Assembly (NCBI GenBank): GCA_015478945.1
Contig: JABUQX010002799.1
Coordinates: forward strand, 22,501 to 32,500
Length of the DNA stretch: 10,000 nucleotides
Reading direction: 5' to 3'
Source: Trachelipus rathkii
Taxonomy: Eukaryota > Arthropoda > Malacostraca > Isopoda > Trachelipodidae
A model generated the notes under the pieces. That model saw nothing but the letters and a program-made list of their open reading frames with translations, was not told the origin of the DNA and made no database searches. The position numbers and the translations under genes are program-made. Shown piece after piece: positions 1 to 8,442 of the stretch (position 1 is its first letter; every line of letters starts with the position of its first letter).

Positions 1-938
1 CACCTGCACATCTAACTCTATCCACTCGTATGCCGATGACTCGACCCTTCATTCTTCAACTCATTTCAATTCTGCTCCCTCTTTTACTTCTAGAATTGCC
101 TCTCGTCTTAATCTTTCTGATTCTATTCTCGCTGATTTGGATAGGATTTCCGGGTGGGGTCGTCTCAACCTTGTGAAATTTAATTCTTTAAAAACTCAAC
201 TTCTACAAATCTCCCTCTCTAAAACACCTTCCAACTTTCCTATCTCTTTCGACGGTTCTCTCGTCTCTCCTGTTGACAATATAAACATCCTTGGCCTTAA
301 CATAAACAAAAAAATGTCTTGGAAACCTCACATCACAACGGTTGCTAGGGCGGCCTCAAAGAAACTGGGAGTTCTGTTTAGACTGCGAGACTTTTTTTCC
401 TCTTCTCAGTTACTCCAGCTATACAAGGGCCTCATCCGCCCTTGTATGGAGTACTGCTCTCATATCTGGGGGCTCTGGTTTCACCCGGCTTTTGGACAGG
501 GTCGAGTCAAAGGCCAAAAGACTTATAAACTGTTCCGTACTTTCCACTTCACTTGACCCTCTATCTTTGCGGCGCGATGTTGGTGCTTTATCTCTTTTCT
601 ATAGGTACCGCAGCGGCAGGTGCTCTAGGGAACTTGTCACTCGCGTACCTCCACCTTTACGACGTCCTCGTAGCACAAGGGGTGCTGTGTCTGCGCATGA
701 GTTTGTGTGGATATTGGCAACTCCAGGCTAGTTCGCTGCGGTGCTTCCCTTCTTTCCAGCCACTTCTGTTCTGTGGAATTCTCTTCCATCTTCTGTGTTT
801 TCCTGCTGAATAATTTGATCTCCCTCACTTCCAAGCCTGCGATGTGCTCCTCTGCGTAATTTGCGTTAGTTGTGTACTTCTGAGGAGTGCAACACCTCCT
901 CCTTGAATGGCTCCGCCGTGAGTGGTGGTGACAAGTGT
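1..938 (+). mobile_element. 5'-truncated, frameshifted non-LTR (LINE-type) retrotransposon copy: reverse transcriptase C-terminal part and 3' end
   Basis: Positions 2-466 in frame 2 read the palm and thumb end of a LINE reverse transcriptase. The catalytic motif YADDS is at 29-43, followed by the W-(x)n-NLVKFN-(x)n-KTQ segment, the FDGS and NILGLNI strands, SWKPHI, and the LYKGLIRPCMEYCSHIWG thumb helix. At the G run near 468-473 the frame jumps to frame 0, losing 2 nt or gaining 1. It continues as LLDRVESKA, SLRRDV, LSLFYRY and VPPP..RPRSTR to a TAG at 729-731. Further frame changes follow: NSRLVR reads in frame 2 near 719, and LWNSLPSSVF in frame 0 near 771. A 3' non-coding tail with GC-rich words runs to about 938 and ends in (TA)n. 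The copy is therefore dead. The 5' part, with any endonuclease domain, lies outside the window. The Jockey/CR1/I-type clade is not resolved; similar copies are abundant in decapods, from recollection rather than a search. Confidence 0.88.
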
Positions 939-1000
939 TATATATATATATACTATAAAATACATCTTTCTATAAATCTCTATATATAATAAAGAAAAAT

Positions 1001-1087
<87 letters not shown>

Positions 1088-1100
1088 TATAATAATATAT

Positions 1101-1138
<38 letters not shown>

Positions 1139-1174
1139 TATATATATATAATAATAATATATATATATATAATA

Positions 1175-1250
<76 letters not shown>

Positions 1251-1276
1251 TATATATATAATAACAATAATAATAA

Positions 1277-1322
<46 letters not shown>
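939..1322. repeat. Long compound (TA)n/(TAA)n microsatellite
   Basis: A short (TA)n at 939-953 directly follows the retrotransposon tail. After a 45-bp non-repeat spacer there is a 320-bp AT array (999-1322) broken by TAA and ATAATAATA units and by ACAATAATAATAAGC at about 1263-1277. All open frames here are read-throughs of TAT/ATA codons (poly-Tyr/Ile) and are not genes. Confidence 0.95.
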
Positions 1323-1325
<3 letters not shown>

Positions 1326-1640
1326 CTGAACTTAAAACCCACCCATAGACTAGCGAGGGAAGGGGCTGGGATTCAATCCCTCGTCCGGACTCTAGGTAGC
1401 AGTTATTTAGAGCAGTTTCCTTTCTAGAATTGGGCAATGCCCGTGGGGCGCAAAATTTAAAAATAAAAATAATGATAAAAAAGTTAAAAGAAACAGGGTA
1501 AGTAATATAATAATTGAAGAAATCTATGACTATAGAAGGAATTTGGAGGAAAAAGTTGACAAAGGAGGAATATTGAGGTGGTTTAAGCATTCTTGACGAA
1601 GGAATAAAACCATAAATGATTAAAATATTCAAGAGATTGA
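1323..1640 (-). mobile_element. Possible tRNA-derived SINE remnant (minus strand), with surrounding unique sequence
   Basis: On the minus strand, GGATTGAATCC (complement of about 1369-1379) fits the tRNA pol III box B consensus GWTYRANNC at every fixed position. It sits in a locally GC-rich block (about 1340-1455) inside AT-rich DNA. Read on the minus strand, this block runs straight into the AT microsatellite at 1322, as SINE tails often do. I find no convincing box A upstream of it and no target-site duplication, so the call is tentative. It could equally be a tRNA-like chance match or the edge of another element. The rest of the stretch (1456-1640) is AT-rich with no recognisable gene. Confidence 0.3.
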
Positions 1641-1648
1641 ACCACGCT

Positions 1649-1729
<81 letters not shown>
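1649..1729. repeat. (AG)n microsatellite
   Basis: About 40 AG units with a single AAAG interruption near 1662. The Arg/Glu frame across it is a repeat artefact. Confidence 0.97.
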
Positions 1730-1734
<5 letters not shown>

Positions 1735-1874
1735 CCAAATAAAAATGTATTCATATATGTTGATAGACTTATTTTATAGTTTTAAAATTAGGTTTGAAGG
1801 GAAGGAAAAAAGTTGTGTGGCAAAATGGTTGCTGAATGTTTTCACTACTCTCTCCCCATTCCTATATGCCAGAG

Positions 1875-1951
1875 TTGGCCGACGCACCGGTTGAGGTGCG
1901 GTGCGGTGCGGTGCGGTGCGCTAGTGGGCTTATTTTCCGGTTCTCGGCCAA
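1875..1951. repeat. GC-rich hairpin-capable element with (GGTGC)5 core
   Basis: Five perfect GGTGC pentamers (1895-1919, plus a trailing G) are flanked by an exact 8-bp inverted repeat, TTGGCCGA at 1875-1882 and TCGGCCAA at 1944-1951. A CCGG lies inside each arm, near 1887-1890 and 1937-1940. The block is strikingly GC-rich against its surroundings. It may be a remnant of a small mobile element or a structured minisatellite; I cannot name a family. Confidence 0.55.
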
Positions 1952-2105
1952 ACCTACTATATACCAAAAGCATAATGATAGTCTCGGAATTAAATATATA
2001 AGTATATTTACAATTTTTAAAATCACGTTTTACCATTGAAATTTATTATTAGCAGCATTAATTAATAAACTGATGTAAAAAAAATCTGTTTAGAAGATAA
2101 GAATA

Positions 2106-2251
<146 letters not shown>

Positions 2252-2521
2252 TGTATATATATGTGTGAAGTTTTCTTAAGAAATTAATGAAAATAATGAA
2301 TGGTAAAGAAATTTACCAGTTTTATACACTGAATAATTCCTAAAATTAATATTTGTTTACCAAGTTTACTAAAGGTTTAATTAGAAATTTTTAATTTGGA
2401 AGAAGCTGATAAACTAGAAAACTTTTTTATGAACGTTAAATTCCATGAGAAATATAAAGGTGAGGCGAATTCATTGACAAGAATTTAACAATATGAACAA
2501 TTCTTCGATATACATAATCCA

Positions 2522-2613
2522 AACCTAACCTAACCTAACCTAACCTAACCTAACCTAACCTAACCTAACCTAACCTAACCTAACCTAACCTAACTTAACC
2601 TAACCTAACCTAA
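2522..2613 (-). repeat. Interstitial telomere-type array (CCTAA)n, i.e. TTAGG on the minus strand
   Basis: Eighteen tandem pentamers AACCT in unbroken register, with one substituted unit (TAACT near 2591-2595). TTAGG is the canonical arthropod telomere unit. The array lies inside an intron, 56 bp upstream of the acceptor at 2668-2669, so it is interstitial rather than a chromosome end. Its near-perfect homogeneity suggests it is young compared with the 7576-7829 array. Confidence 0.95.
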
Positions 2614-2669
2614 ATTGCATAAGTCGTTGAATCTGTCACCTACCGTAAAATATAATGTTCTCTCCTCAG

Positions 2670-2827
2670 ACGAAGATGAGCCTCTGTTTATATCGTTAAT
2701 TGAAGACCTCTTTCCGAACATGGCGCAAGAGAAGAGTTACGATACACAGTTGAGTTCTGCCATTTCTGACGTCGTAGCCGAAATGGGCCTCATTGATCAT
2801 CCACCTTGGACACTCAAACTTATACAG
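2670..2827 (+). CDS. DNAH5/DNAH8: Axonemal dynein heavy chain (DNAH5/DNAH8 class), exon 1 of 6 in the window: AAA1-AAA2 connection
   Basis: This exon encodes 52 residues plus two bases of a split codon, beginning DEDEPLF and continuing LIEDLFP, then GLIDHPPWTLKLIQ. The pattern DEPLF-(x)n-DLFP-(x)n-HPPW-LKLIQ is the segment just before the AAA2 P-loop in outer-arm dynein heavy chains of the DNAH5/8 class. The acceptor has a textbook pyrimidine tract (TGTTCTCTCCTCAG, AG at 2668-2669) and the donor is CAG|GTAAGT, near-perfect. The exon starts with two bases of a codon and ends in phase 0. Open frame continues upstream of the acceptor to an ATG at 2615, but the residues there do not match the family and begin at the edge of the telomere-type array, so that ATG is not taken as a start. 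The protein is a microtubule motor of motile cilia or flagella; arthropods chiefly use it in sperm. Confidence 0.93.
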
Positions 2828-3015
2828 GTAAGTATTTAAAGAATTATTTAAATTGAATAAAAAATTAAATTTATCTCCTAAGAACAAAAATATGTTCAAA
2901 ATTAACAAATAAATAAAATATTTCGAAATTAAACAGTGGATTAGTTTTATCTCTTCAGTACGAATTTTTTTACGATGGTTTTTTTTTGGTAGATATTAAA
3001 TTTTATGAATAGTGT

Positions 3016-3115
3016 TCGAAATCGAATACTTTGGTTTCTGCTTCAAGAAGACAATGAAGCTCAAAATCAAATATTTTGGTTTCCGCTTCAAGAGGCATAT
3101 GAAGCTCAAAACCGA
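3016..3115. repeat. 45-bp imperfect tandem duplication plus partial third copy
   Basis: Copy 1 is 3016-3060 and copy 2 is 3061-3105, with 8 mismatches in 45 and no indels; a third copy starts as TCAAAACCGAA. Both copies carry the core TTTGGTTTC.GCTTCAAGA. The period is a multiple of three, and the minus strand stays open through both copies (50 codons, ATG at 3155-3153, stop ending at 3003), repeating the words FELH and LEAETK. This may be a minisatellite or a fragment of a dispersed repeat. Coding is not established. Confidence 0.85.
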
Positions 3116-3206
3116 AAAAAAAATCCGTAATGGCAAAGCTTGACAATTTTAACATTTCAATTATTATTTCATCATAATTAGTACCTAAGCTAAATAATTA
3201 ATAAAA

Positions 3207-3414
<208 letters not shown>

Positions 3415-3415
3415 G

Positions 3416-3538
3416 TTATATTACACTTTTTAGGAGAGGCATGGCATAATTAGATGGTGTCGGGGAGGAGCTGGAAAAACTACATGTATTCAATTCGAAA
3501 TTGATTGATAATTTAACTAAAATTGGTCATAATACCAG
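3416..3538 (+). pseudogene. DNAH5/DNAH8: Dynein heavy chain exon 2 of 6: AAA2 P-loop exon, damaged as read
   Basis: From 3416 the frame reads LY-T (family LYETQRVRHG), then a TAG stop at 3431-3433, then ERHGII and GGAGKTTCIQ, which is the AAA2 Walker A region (family GPSGSGKTT). After 3493 the frame is lost. LTKIGHNTR resumes in another frame at 3513-3538, joining to the next exon by a phase-2 junction. The exon is 123 nt where the family pattern predicts about 119, a net gain of 4 nt near 3494-3512 (around TTCGAA). The residues aligned to LGPS read WCRG, so the first P-loop glycine is Cys. Exon borders were chosen because CAG|TTA gives phase 0 after exon 1 and the donor at 3539 gives the correct phase before exon 3. 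An alternative acceptor at 3432-3433 would skip the stop but drop six residues. The exon lies directly between (TTA)n and (TA)n, so assembly error is a serious alternative to true pseudogenisation. Confidence 0.75.
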
Positions 3539-3539
3539 G

Positions 3540-3719
<180 letters not shown>

Positions 3720-4024
3720 GACTTTTTTAAATGTTTTTTTTTTTAATTAAATAGTACCCAAAAATAATTTTTTTTCTTTCTTTTTTTTATAACTTTATTT
3801 TTGTTGGAATTTGATGGAACAATTCTCCTTATTTCGGAATTTTAACAAAAAAATAATAAATTAGGAATAAAATTTTTAATTTTTAACTTTTAAAGAAATA
3901 TTTTAAGTTACACAAAATATTTTCTGAATGAAAAATTAAAAACTATTGACTTAAAAGCTCGACACTGTCGAAGTATCGTAATCCAGAATTTTATATAATT
4001 GATTTTCATTACTTTGTATTTTTA

Positions 4025-4026
<2 letters not shown>

Positions 4027-4092
<66 letters not shown>

Positions 4093-4123
4093 ATATAATA
4101 ATAATAATAATAATAATAATATA

Positions 4124-4174
<51 letters not shown>

Positions 4175-4220
4175 TATATATATATATATATATGTAATCT
4201 GTATATATAATATAATAATA

Positions 4221-4317
<97 letters not shown>

Positions 4318-4440
4318 ACTATGGAAATAATAATAATATATATAATATATATTTCTTCTTTTTCTCATTTCATATATCATATAATAATATATATGTAATA
4401 TAATATATATATATGCTATATATATATATGATGATGATGA
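4027..4440. repeat. Compound (TA)n / (TAA)n microsatellite block
   Basis: Alternating runs of TA and TAA/ATA units. The TAA runs at 4087-4120, 4140-4173 and 4251-4275 are complementary in sense to the (TTA)n blocks at 3208-3414 and 6323-6487. Poly-Ile/Tyr frames on either strand are artefacts. Confidence 0.95.
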
Positions 4441-4465
4441 TGTGTGTGTGTGTGTGTGTGTGTGT
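4430..4465. repeat. (GAT)4-(TG)12 compound microsatellite
   Basis: Four GAT units at 4430-4441 pass directly into twelve TG units ending at 4465. Confidence 0.95.
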
Positions 4466-4866
4466 AAACAGTTAATTAATAGTCCCCGAGGCTAAATATG
4501 GATTTTAATTAAAGCTGGAATCCCGGTTAAGAGTTACTTTAAAAGTCATATAAAAATTAATTTTGTATTTGTTTCTTCGGTTACTTCAATGAATTGCAAA
4601 TGACTAAACGTAACAAATGATCGGTTTTTAATTTTCCATTTAAGTCCAGGCTTCATTTTAAAAGTTAAGTGTCATTAATGTGCTTTTTACATCAATTTAT
4701 TAAGTATGTGCTGGTTGATTTTCTCCCTAAACAGAAATGTTGCAATTATATTTTGAAGAATTATTATTTCAGTGAATTAAATATTGTAATAATCCCTTTT
4801 CTTTTGTAACTGGAATAGTATTTGCAGCAATAATGAATGAACTCCTTCGGTACTATCTAATATTTA

Positions 4867-4997
4867 ATAAGAAATTAATTAATTCCTTCAATAATTGTTA
4901 TATTAGTATAATTATAACACTTGCCAAGATATAAGAAATTAATTAATTCCTTCAATAATAATTGTTATATTAGTATAATTATAACACTTGCCAAGAT
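4867..4997. repeat. 64-bp head-to-tail tandem duplication
   Basis: Copy 1 (4867-4930) and copy 2 (4931-4997) are identical except for one extra ATA triplet in copy 2 (TTCAATAATAATTG against TTCAATAATTG). Near identity means the duplication is recent or was recently homogenised. Each copy contains TTAATTAATT and ends CTTGCCAAGAT. Confidence 0.97.
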
Positions 4998-5079
4998 TTC
5001 ATATGCTTAAATATATTACTAGTATATCTGTAATAGGACAGTATATTATTAAACAATCTTATTAATAAAACCTTTATAG

Positions 5080-5207
5080 GGAATTCCGGATGAATCCAAA
5101 AGCCATAACTTCCTCCCAGATGTTTGGACGACTAGATGTGGCAACTAATGACTGGACTGACGGAATTTTCTCAACTTTATGGAGGAGAACAGTAAAAGCT
5201 AAGAAAA
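5080..5207 (+). CDS. DNAH5/DNAH8: Dynein heavy chain exon 3 of 6: AAA2, between P-loop and Walker B
   Basis: Encodes [19 protein letters not shown], then [45 protein letters not shown] and LWR-T-KAKK are signature words of AAA2 in DNAH5/DNAH8. The first base completes an Arg codon begun at the end of exon 2 (AG|G) and the last base starts a codon completed by exon 4 (A|AT, Asn). The acceptor is CTTTATAG and the donor AAAA|GTGAGT. The frame is fully open and no conserved position is visibly lost, in sharp contrast to exon 2. Confidence 0.96.
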
Positions 5208-5400
5208 GTGAGTACGGTAATTATTTTTTCTTTTATTCAGATTACCAACATTGACAGATGGGGGGGGGGTGCCCTATGTAATGACAGGGGCAGAAACTCG
5301 TAAGTCGAAAACAGTTGATCATTAAAAGTATATTTTCATCCCGTCCAATAAATTTCTTGTACAAAATTAGATATTTTCCATTTATTTTATGCATTTTCAG
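5208..5400 (+). other. Short intron (193 bp) with a G10 run
   Basis: GTGAGT donor and GCATTTTCAG acceptor. This is the only short intron in the window and the only one lacking a long microsatellite. It holds a run of ten G at 5260-5269. Confidence 0.92.
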
Positions 5401-5597
5401 ATGAATATATATGGATTGTTTTAGACGGTCCTGTTGATGCTATTTGGATTGAAAATTTGAACTCCGTACTTGATGATAATAAAACACTCACTCTGGCGAA
5501 TGGTGACAGAATTCCTATGAATCCAAACACCAAAATTATTTTTGAACCTTCTAATATTGACAACGCTTCGCCTGCGACTGTCTCAAGAAATGGAATG
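5401..5597 (+). CDS. DNAH5/DNAH8: Dynein heavy chain exon 4 of 6: AAA2 Walker B and ASPATVSR segment
   Basis: Two bases complete an Asn codon, then 65 codons follow: [19 protein letters not shown], then [20 protein letters not shown], then [27 protein letters not shown] is the Walker B-type strand of AAA2, and [11 protein letters not shown] is the invariant segment that closes the module. [17 protein letters not shown] looks slightly closer to DNAH8 than DNAH5 as I remember them, but the paralogue is not resolved. The acceptor is a pyrimidine-rich GCATTTTCAG; the donor ATG|GTCAGT gives a phase-0 end. Open frame continues past the donor into G-rich sequence, but those residues do not match the family, whereas exon 5 resumes exactly with VYMSSSGL. 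Confidence 0.97.
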
Positions 5598-5622
5598 GTC
5601 AGTGGCTCTTATAAGTATAAAT

Positions 5623-5638
5623 GGGGGTGGGGGTGGGG
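5623..5638 (+). promoter_or_regulatory. Intronic G-run cluster 25 bp after the exon 4 donor
   Basis: Three runs, GGGGG-T-GGGGG-T-GGGG, with single-base loops. A more distant GGG at 5652-5654 could supply a fourth run. Intronic G-triplets near a 5' splice site are known hnRNP H/F-type splicing enhancers and may form G-quadruplexes in RNA. Function here is inferred from position only. Confidence 0.4.
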
Positions 5639-6168
5639 TGTTGGATTTGAGAGGGAAAATTCAATTTCGCTTAAAATAAAGTAACCTTATAAATATTAAG
5701 GCATAAAATCAAATCAATAAACTTCCAGATATCAAATTCTTCCCCTCAAAGACATTTTCAGGCTATGATTTTTATAAACCTCCCCAATGGAATATTTTAT
5801 ACAACACCCTCCCCCCTATCATTTGTTTAACATTTTAACAAAAGGCAAAATATGACTTACCATTTTAGAGTTCTTAAAGGAGAGATCCTCCATATAAGAA
5901 GTCTTTTTCGCAATTCTGCACTGAAATAAAATATTAAATATGGGATACGAAATTTTTAAGGCCAAAAAATTATACAAAAATAAAGTCTGACTCGCTTAGC
6001 AATTTGCCTACTCTTCATAAACGCAAAAAAGGCTAAAGATGCCAGAATAAAATTTGCATATTTTTTATTATTTTAATGTGGAAATAAAATTCAGAAAAGT
6101 AATACCAAATTAAGAAAATTGTTTTGATTTGCACTTATCATTTTCTGTGAAATGGCAATTTATTATCT

Positions 6169-6172
<4 letters not shown>

Positions 6173-6260
<88 letters not shown>
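6173..6260. repeat. (TA)n microsatellite
   Basis: About 44 uninterrupted TA units. Confidence 0.97.
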
Positions 6261-6261
<1 letters not shown>

Positions 6262-6320
6262 TATATATAATTACTATTTTTTTTATATTATTAAAAGATG
6301 AAAGAATACCTCATTAATTA

Positions 6321-6487
<167 letters not shown>

Positions 6488-6924
6488 TTACATTTGTTTT
6501 TCTTTGTATTTTTCTTTTTATGTTTATTTTTATTTTTTTTCTAGGGAAGTTTATCTTTTTGATAAATGATTCAAAAATTTTCTAATATTTTATACCCATT
6601 TATTTATTTCCATCCACTATAAAAATTTAAATGTTTAATCTTGAAGAGACTATCTAAAAAAAATTATTATACCAAAGGAATCTTCTCTTTCTTATTGTAC
6701 TTTATATTGTATCATATTTCTTGAACCTTCAGGGTAGGAAACTTAAAATAAAAATTAGCTCCTCCTATCTCTGATACTTTTAATCAATTGTAATACACTT
6801 TTTATTTATTGAACAAATGGACATGCTTTCCCAAAAATAGCTGCTCTGATTGATTATTATAATTATAAGTTCTGCCTATTTTGATGTTAATATAGGATTA
6901 ATATGCATAAATTCCTTATTGTTC

Positions 6925-7050
<126 letters not shown>

Positions 7051-7236
7051 GTTTATATGAGTTCTTCAGGACTAAATTGGGAACCAATATTGCAAGCATG
7101 GTTAAAGAAAAGAACCGAATTTGAGGCAGGAGTAATAGAACCATTGTTCAAAAAAGTATTTTCTTCTTTATTCACATGGTGCAAACAAAATTTAACCTTT
7201 GTAATAAGTGTTCTAGAGGTGAACTTTGTTTGTCAG
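7051..7236 (+). CDS. DNAH5/DNAH8: Dynein heavy chain exon 5 of 6: end of AAA2 and helical connection
   Basis: A clean 62-codon exon with phase 0 at both ends. It begins VYMSSSGLNWEPILQAWLKKR, the exact continuation of GM from exon 4, and proceeds to a helical stretch ending VNFVCQ. (V/I)Y(M/I)SSS-L-W-PIL-AWLKKR is diagnostic of the DNAH5/DNAH8 class. The donor CAG|GTAAGA is strong. The acceptor TTATAG lacks an adjacent polypyrimidine tract because the (TA)n array takes that place. The second half (about residues 25-62) diverges from vertebrate proteins as expected for this variable region. Confidence 0.96.
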
Positions 7237-7575
7237 GTAAGAAGCAAATTTTAGTTTAATAATTTAAACATTAATAAATGTTCTATTAATGCTAAGGATT
7301 GGGGCTTTATTTCTAAGTTATTTTAATTAACGTTAGCTTTGTCTCTTTGTAAATGAACTTGGAATTCTTTTGGATTTAAAATGTATTGGAAATGATTCGA
7401 ACTTGGATATTAGAGATTCTGATAAATAACCTTGTCCAAATGGTAGGGTCTGAAAAAATCAAAAATGTCAGTTACAATGTAAAAATATTTTGCGTGGCAC
7501 GACAACAGGACACCATAGAAAGACATGTTACATTTGACTTTTTTTTATTTAAATGGCAAGGAATTTTTTTCTAAA

Positions 7576-7829
7576 TGTAGGTTAGGCTAGGTTAGGTTAG
7601 ATTAGATTAGATTAGGTTAGGTTAGATTAGGTTAGGTTAGGTCAGGTTAGGTTAGGTCAGGTTAGGTTAGGTTAGGTTAGTTTAGTTTAGTTTAGTTTAG
7701 TTTAGGTTAGGTTAGGTTAGGTTAGGATAGGTTAGGTTAGATTAGGTTAGGTTAGGTTAGGTTAGGTTAGGTCAGGTTAGGTTAGGTTAGGTTAGTTTAG
7801 TTTAGGTTAGGTTAGGTTAGGTTAGGATA
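7576..7829 (+). repeat. Interstitial (TTAGG)n telomere-type array with ordered variant units
   Basis: From 7581 to 7825 there are 49 pentamers in perfect 5-bp register, with substitutions but not a single indel. The base unit is GTTAG; variants are ATTAG, TTTAG, GTCAG, GATAG and GCTAG, and the final AG never changes. A variant order is duplicated: GTCAG, four GTTAG, five TTTAG, four GTTAG, GATAG (7656-7730) and again GTCAG, four GTTAG, two TTTAG, four GTTAG, GATA (7771-7829). The orientation is opposite to the 2522-2613 array, and the greater divergence suggests it is older. Confidence 0.96.
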
Positions 7830-8153
7830 TTGTAAGAAAATTTCTCATCCTTTTTTATCTAATCATAAATATGACATTACTGAGTTTGAATATTTTTCAT
7901 CTTATTTGAAGTGTCAATATGAGTATAAATCATTTTAAGGTCCAATGAAAGTTATGAAACAATCTCGAATCTTTTATTTCTTTTCTCTCTCATAGATATT
8001 TTTTTTCTGCTAATATAATTTTTTTAAGGAAATATCAAAAATGCTTTCAGTTTATTACAAAAAACATTTTTTGGCACTATAATATTTTTTTTAATTCAAG
8101 CATATGAATAGAAAGCTGTCATACGACTTTTCTGTCGATAGTGCTAACTTCTC

Positions 8154-8222
8154 GTGTGTGTGCGTGTGTAGGTGTGTGTGTTTGTGTGTGTGTGTAGGTG
8201 TGTGTGTCTGCGTATGTGTGTG

Positions 8223-8312
<90 letters not shown>

Positions 8313-8321
8313 TATATATAT
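8154..8321. repeat. Imperfect (GT)n followed by (AT)n
   Basis: The GT part (8154-8223) is broken by TAGG, TTTG, CTGCGTA and similar words, with GTGTAGGTGTGTGTGT occurring twice. It is followed by about 48 AT units at 8225-8321. Alternating purine-pyrimidine DNA of this type can adopt Z-DNA or cruciform structures. Confidence 0.95.
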
Positions 8322-8442
8322 GTATAAATAGATATATTGTATTTGTGTATAAAAAGAAATCGATTTAGTTCCTTAAAAATCTGTTTGTTCAATGGAATGA
8401 GCAAAAAGACTCGTGTAACACTAGAATTTCTGATGACTGTAG

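Larger units (their letters stand above)
7237..8442 (+). other. Intron between exons 5 and 6, with (TTAGG)n and a GT/AT compound repeat
   Basis: The donor GTAAGA is at 7237. The telomere-type array is at 7576-7829 and the GT/AT block at 8154-8321. The short open frame at 7386-7574 shows no family resemblance and is treated as chance. The acceptor is TGATGACTGTAG (AG at 8441-8442), with a weak pyrimidine tract. Confidence 0.82.

Noticed and set aside
980..1342. Long Tyr/Ile open frames over AT repeats on both strands
   Set aside because: (TA)n and (TAA)n have no stops in some frames; the translations are pure repeat artefacts with no composition or motif of a protein.
1616..1894. Open frame with a long Arg-Glu stretch
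   Set aside because: It is a read-through of (AG)n, with no conserved sequence on either side.
2522..2613. A true chromosome end or telomere
   Set aside because: The array is only about 90 bp, lies inside a gene, and unique sequence continues on both sides.
2615..2669. ATG at 2615 as the start of a small dynein-like gene
   Set aside because: The residues before DEDEP do not match the family, and a textbook acceptor sits at 2668-2669; the ATG is intronic.
5598..5684. Extension of exon 4 through the G-rich open frame
   Set aside because: Family homology stops exactly at a GTCAGT donor and resumes with VYMSSS at 7051.
7386..7574. 62-codon open frame in the intron before the TTAGG array
   Set aside because: No recognisable motif or family likeness, and no splice-compatible match to the missing dynein segments.
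8154..8331. CRISPR-like or regulatory repeat array
   Set aside because: It is an ordinary GT/AT microsatellite with no spacers; the organism is an animal.
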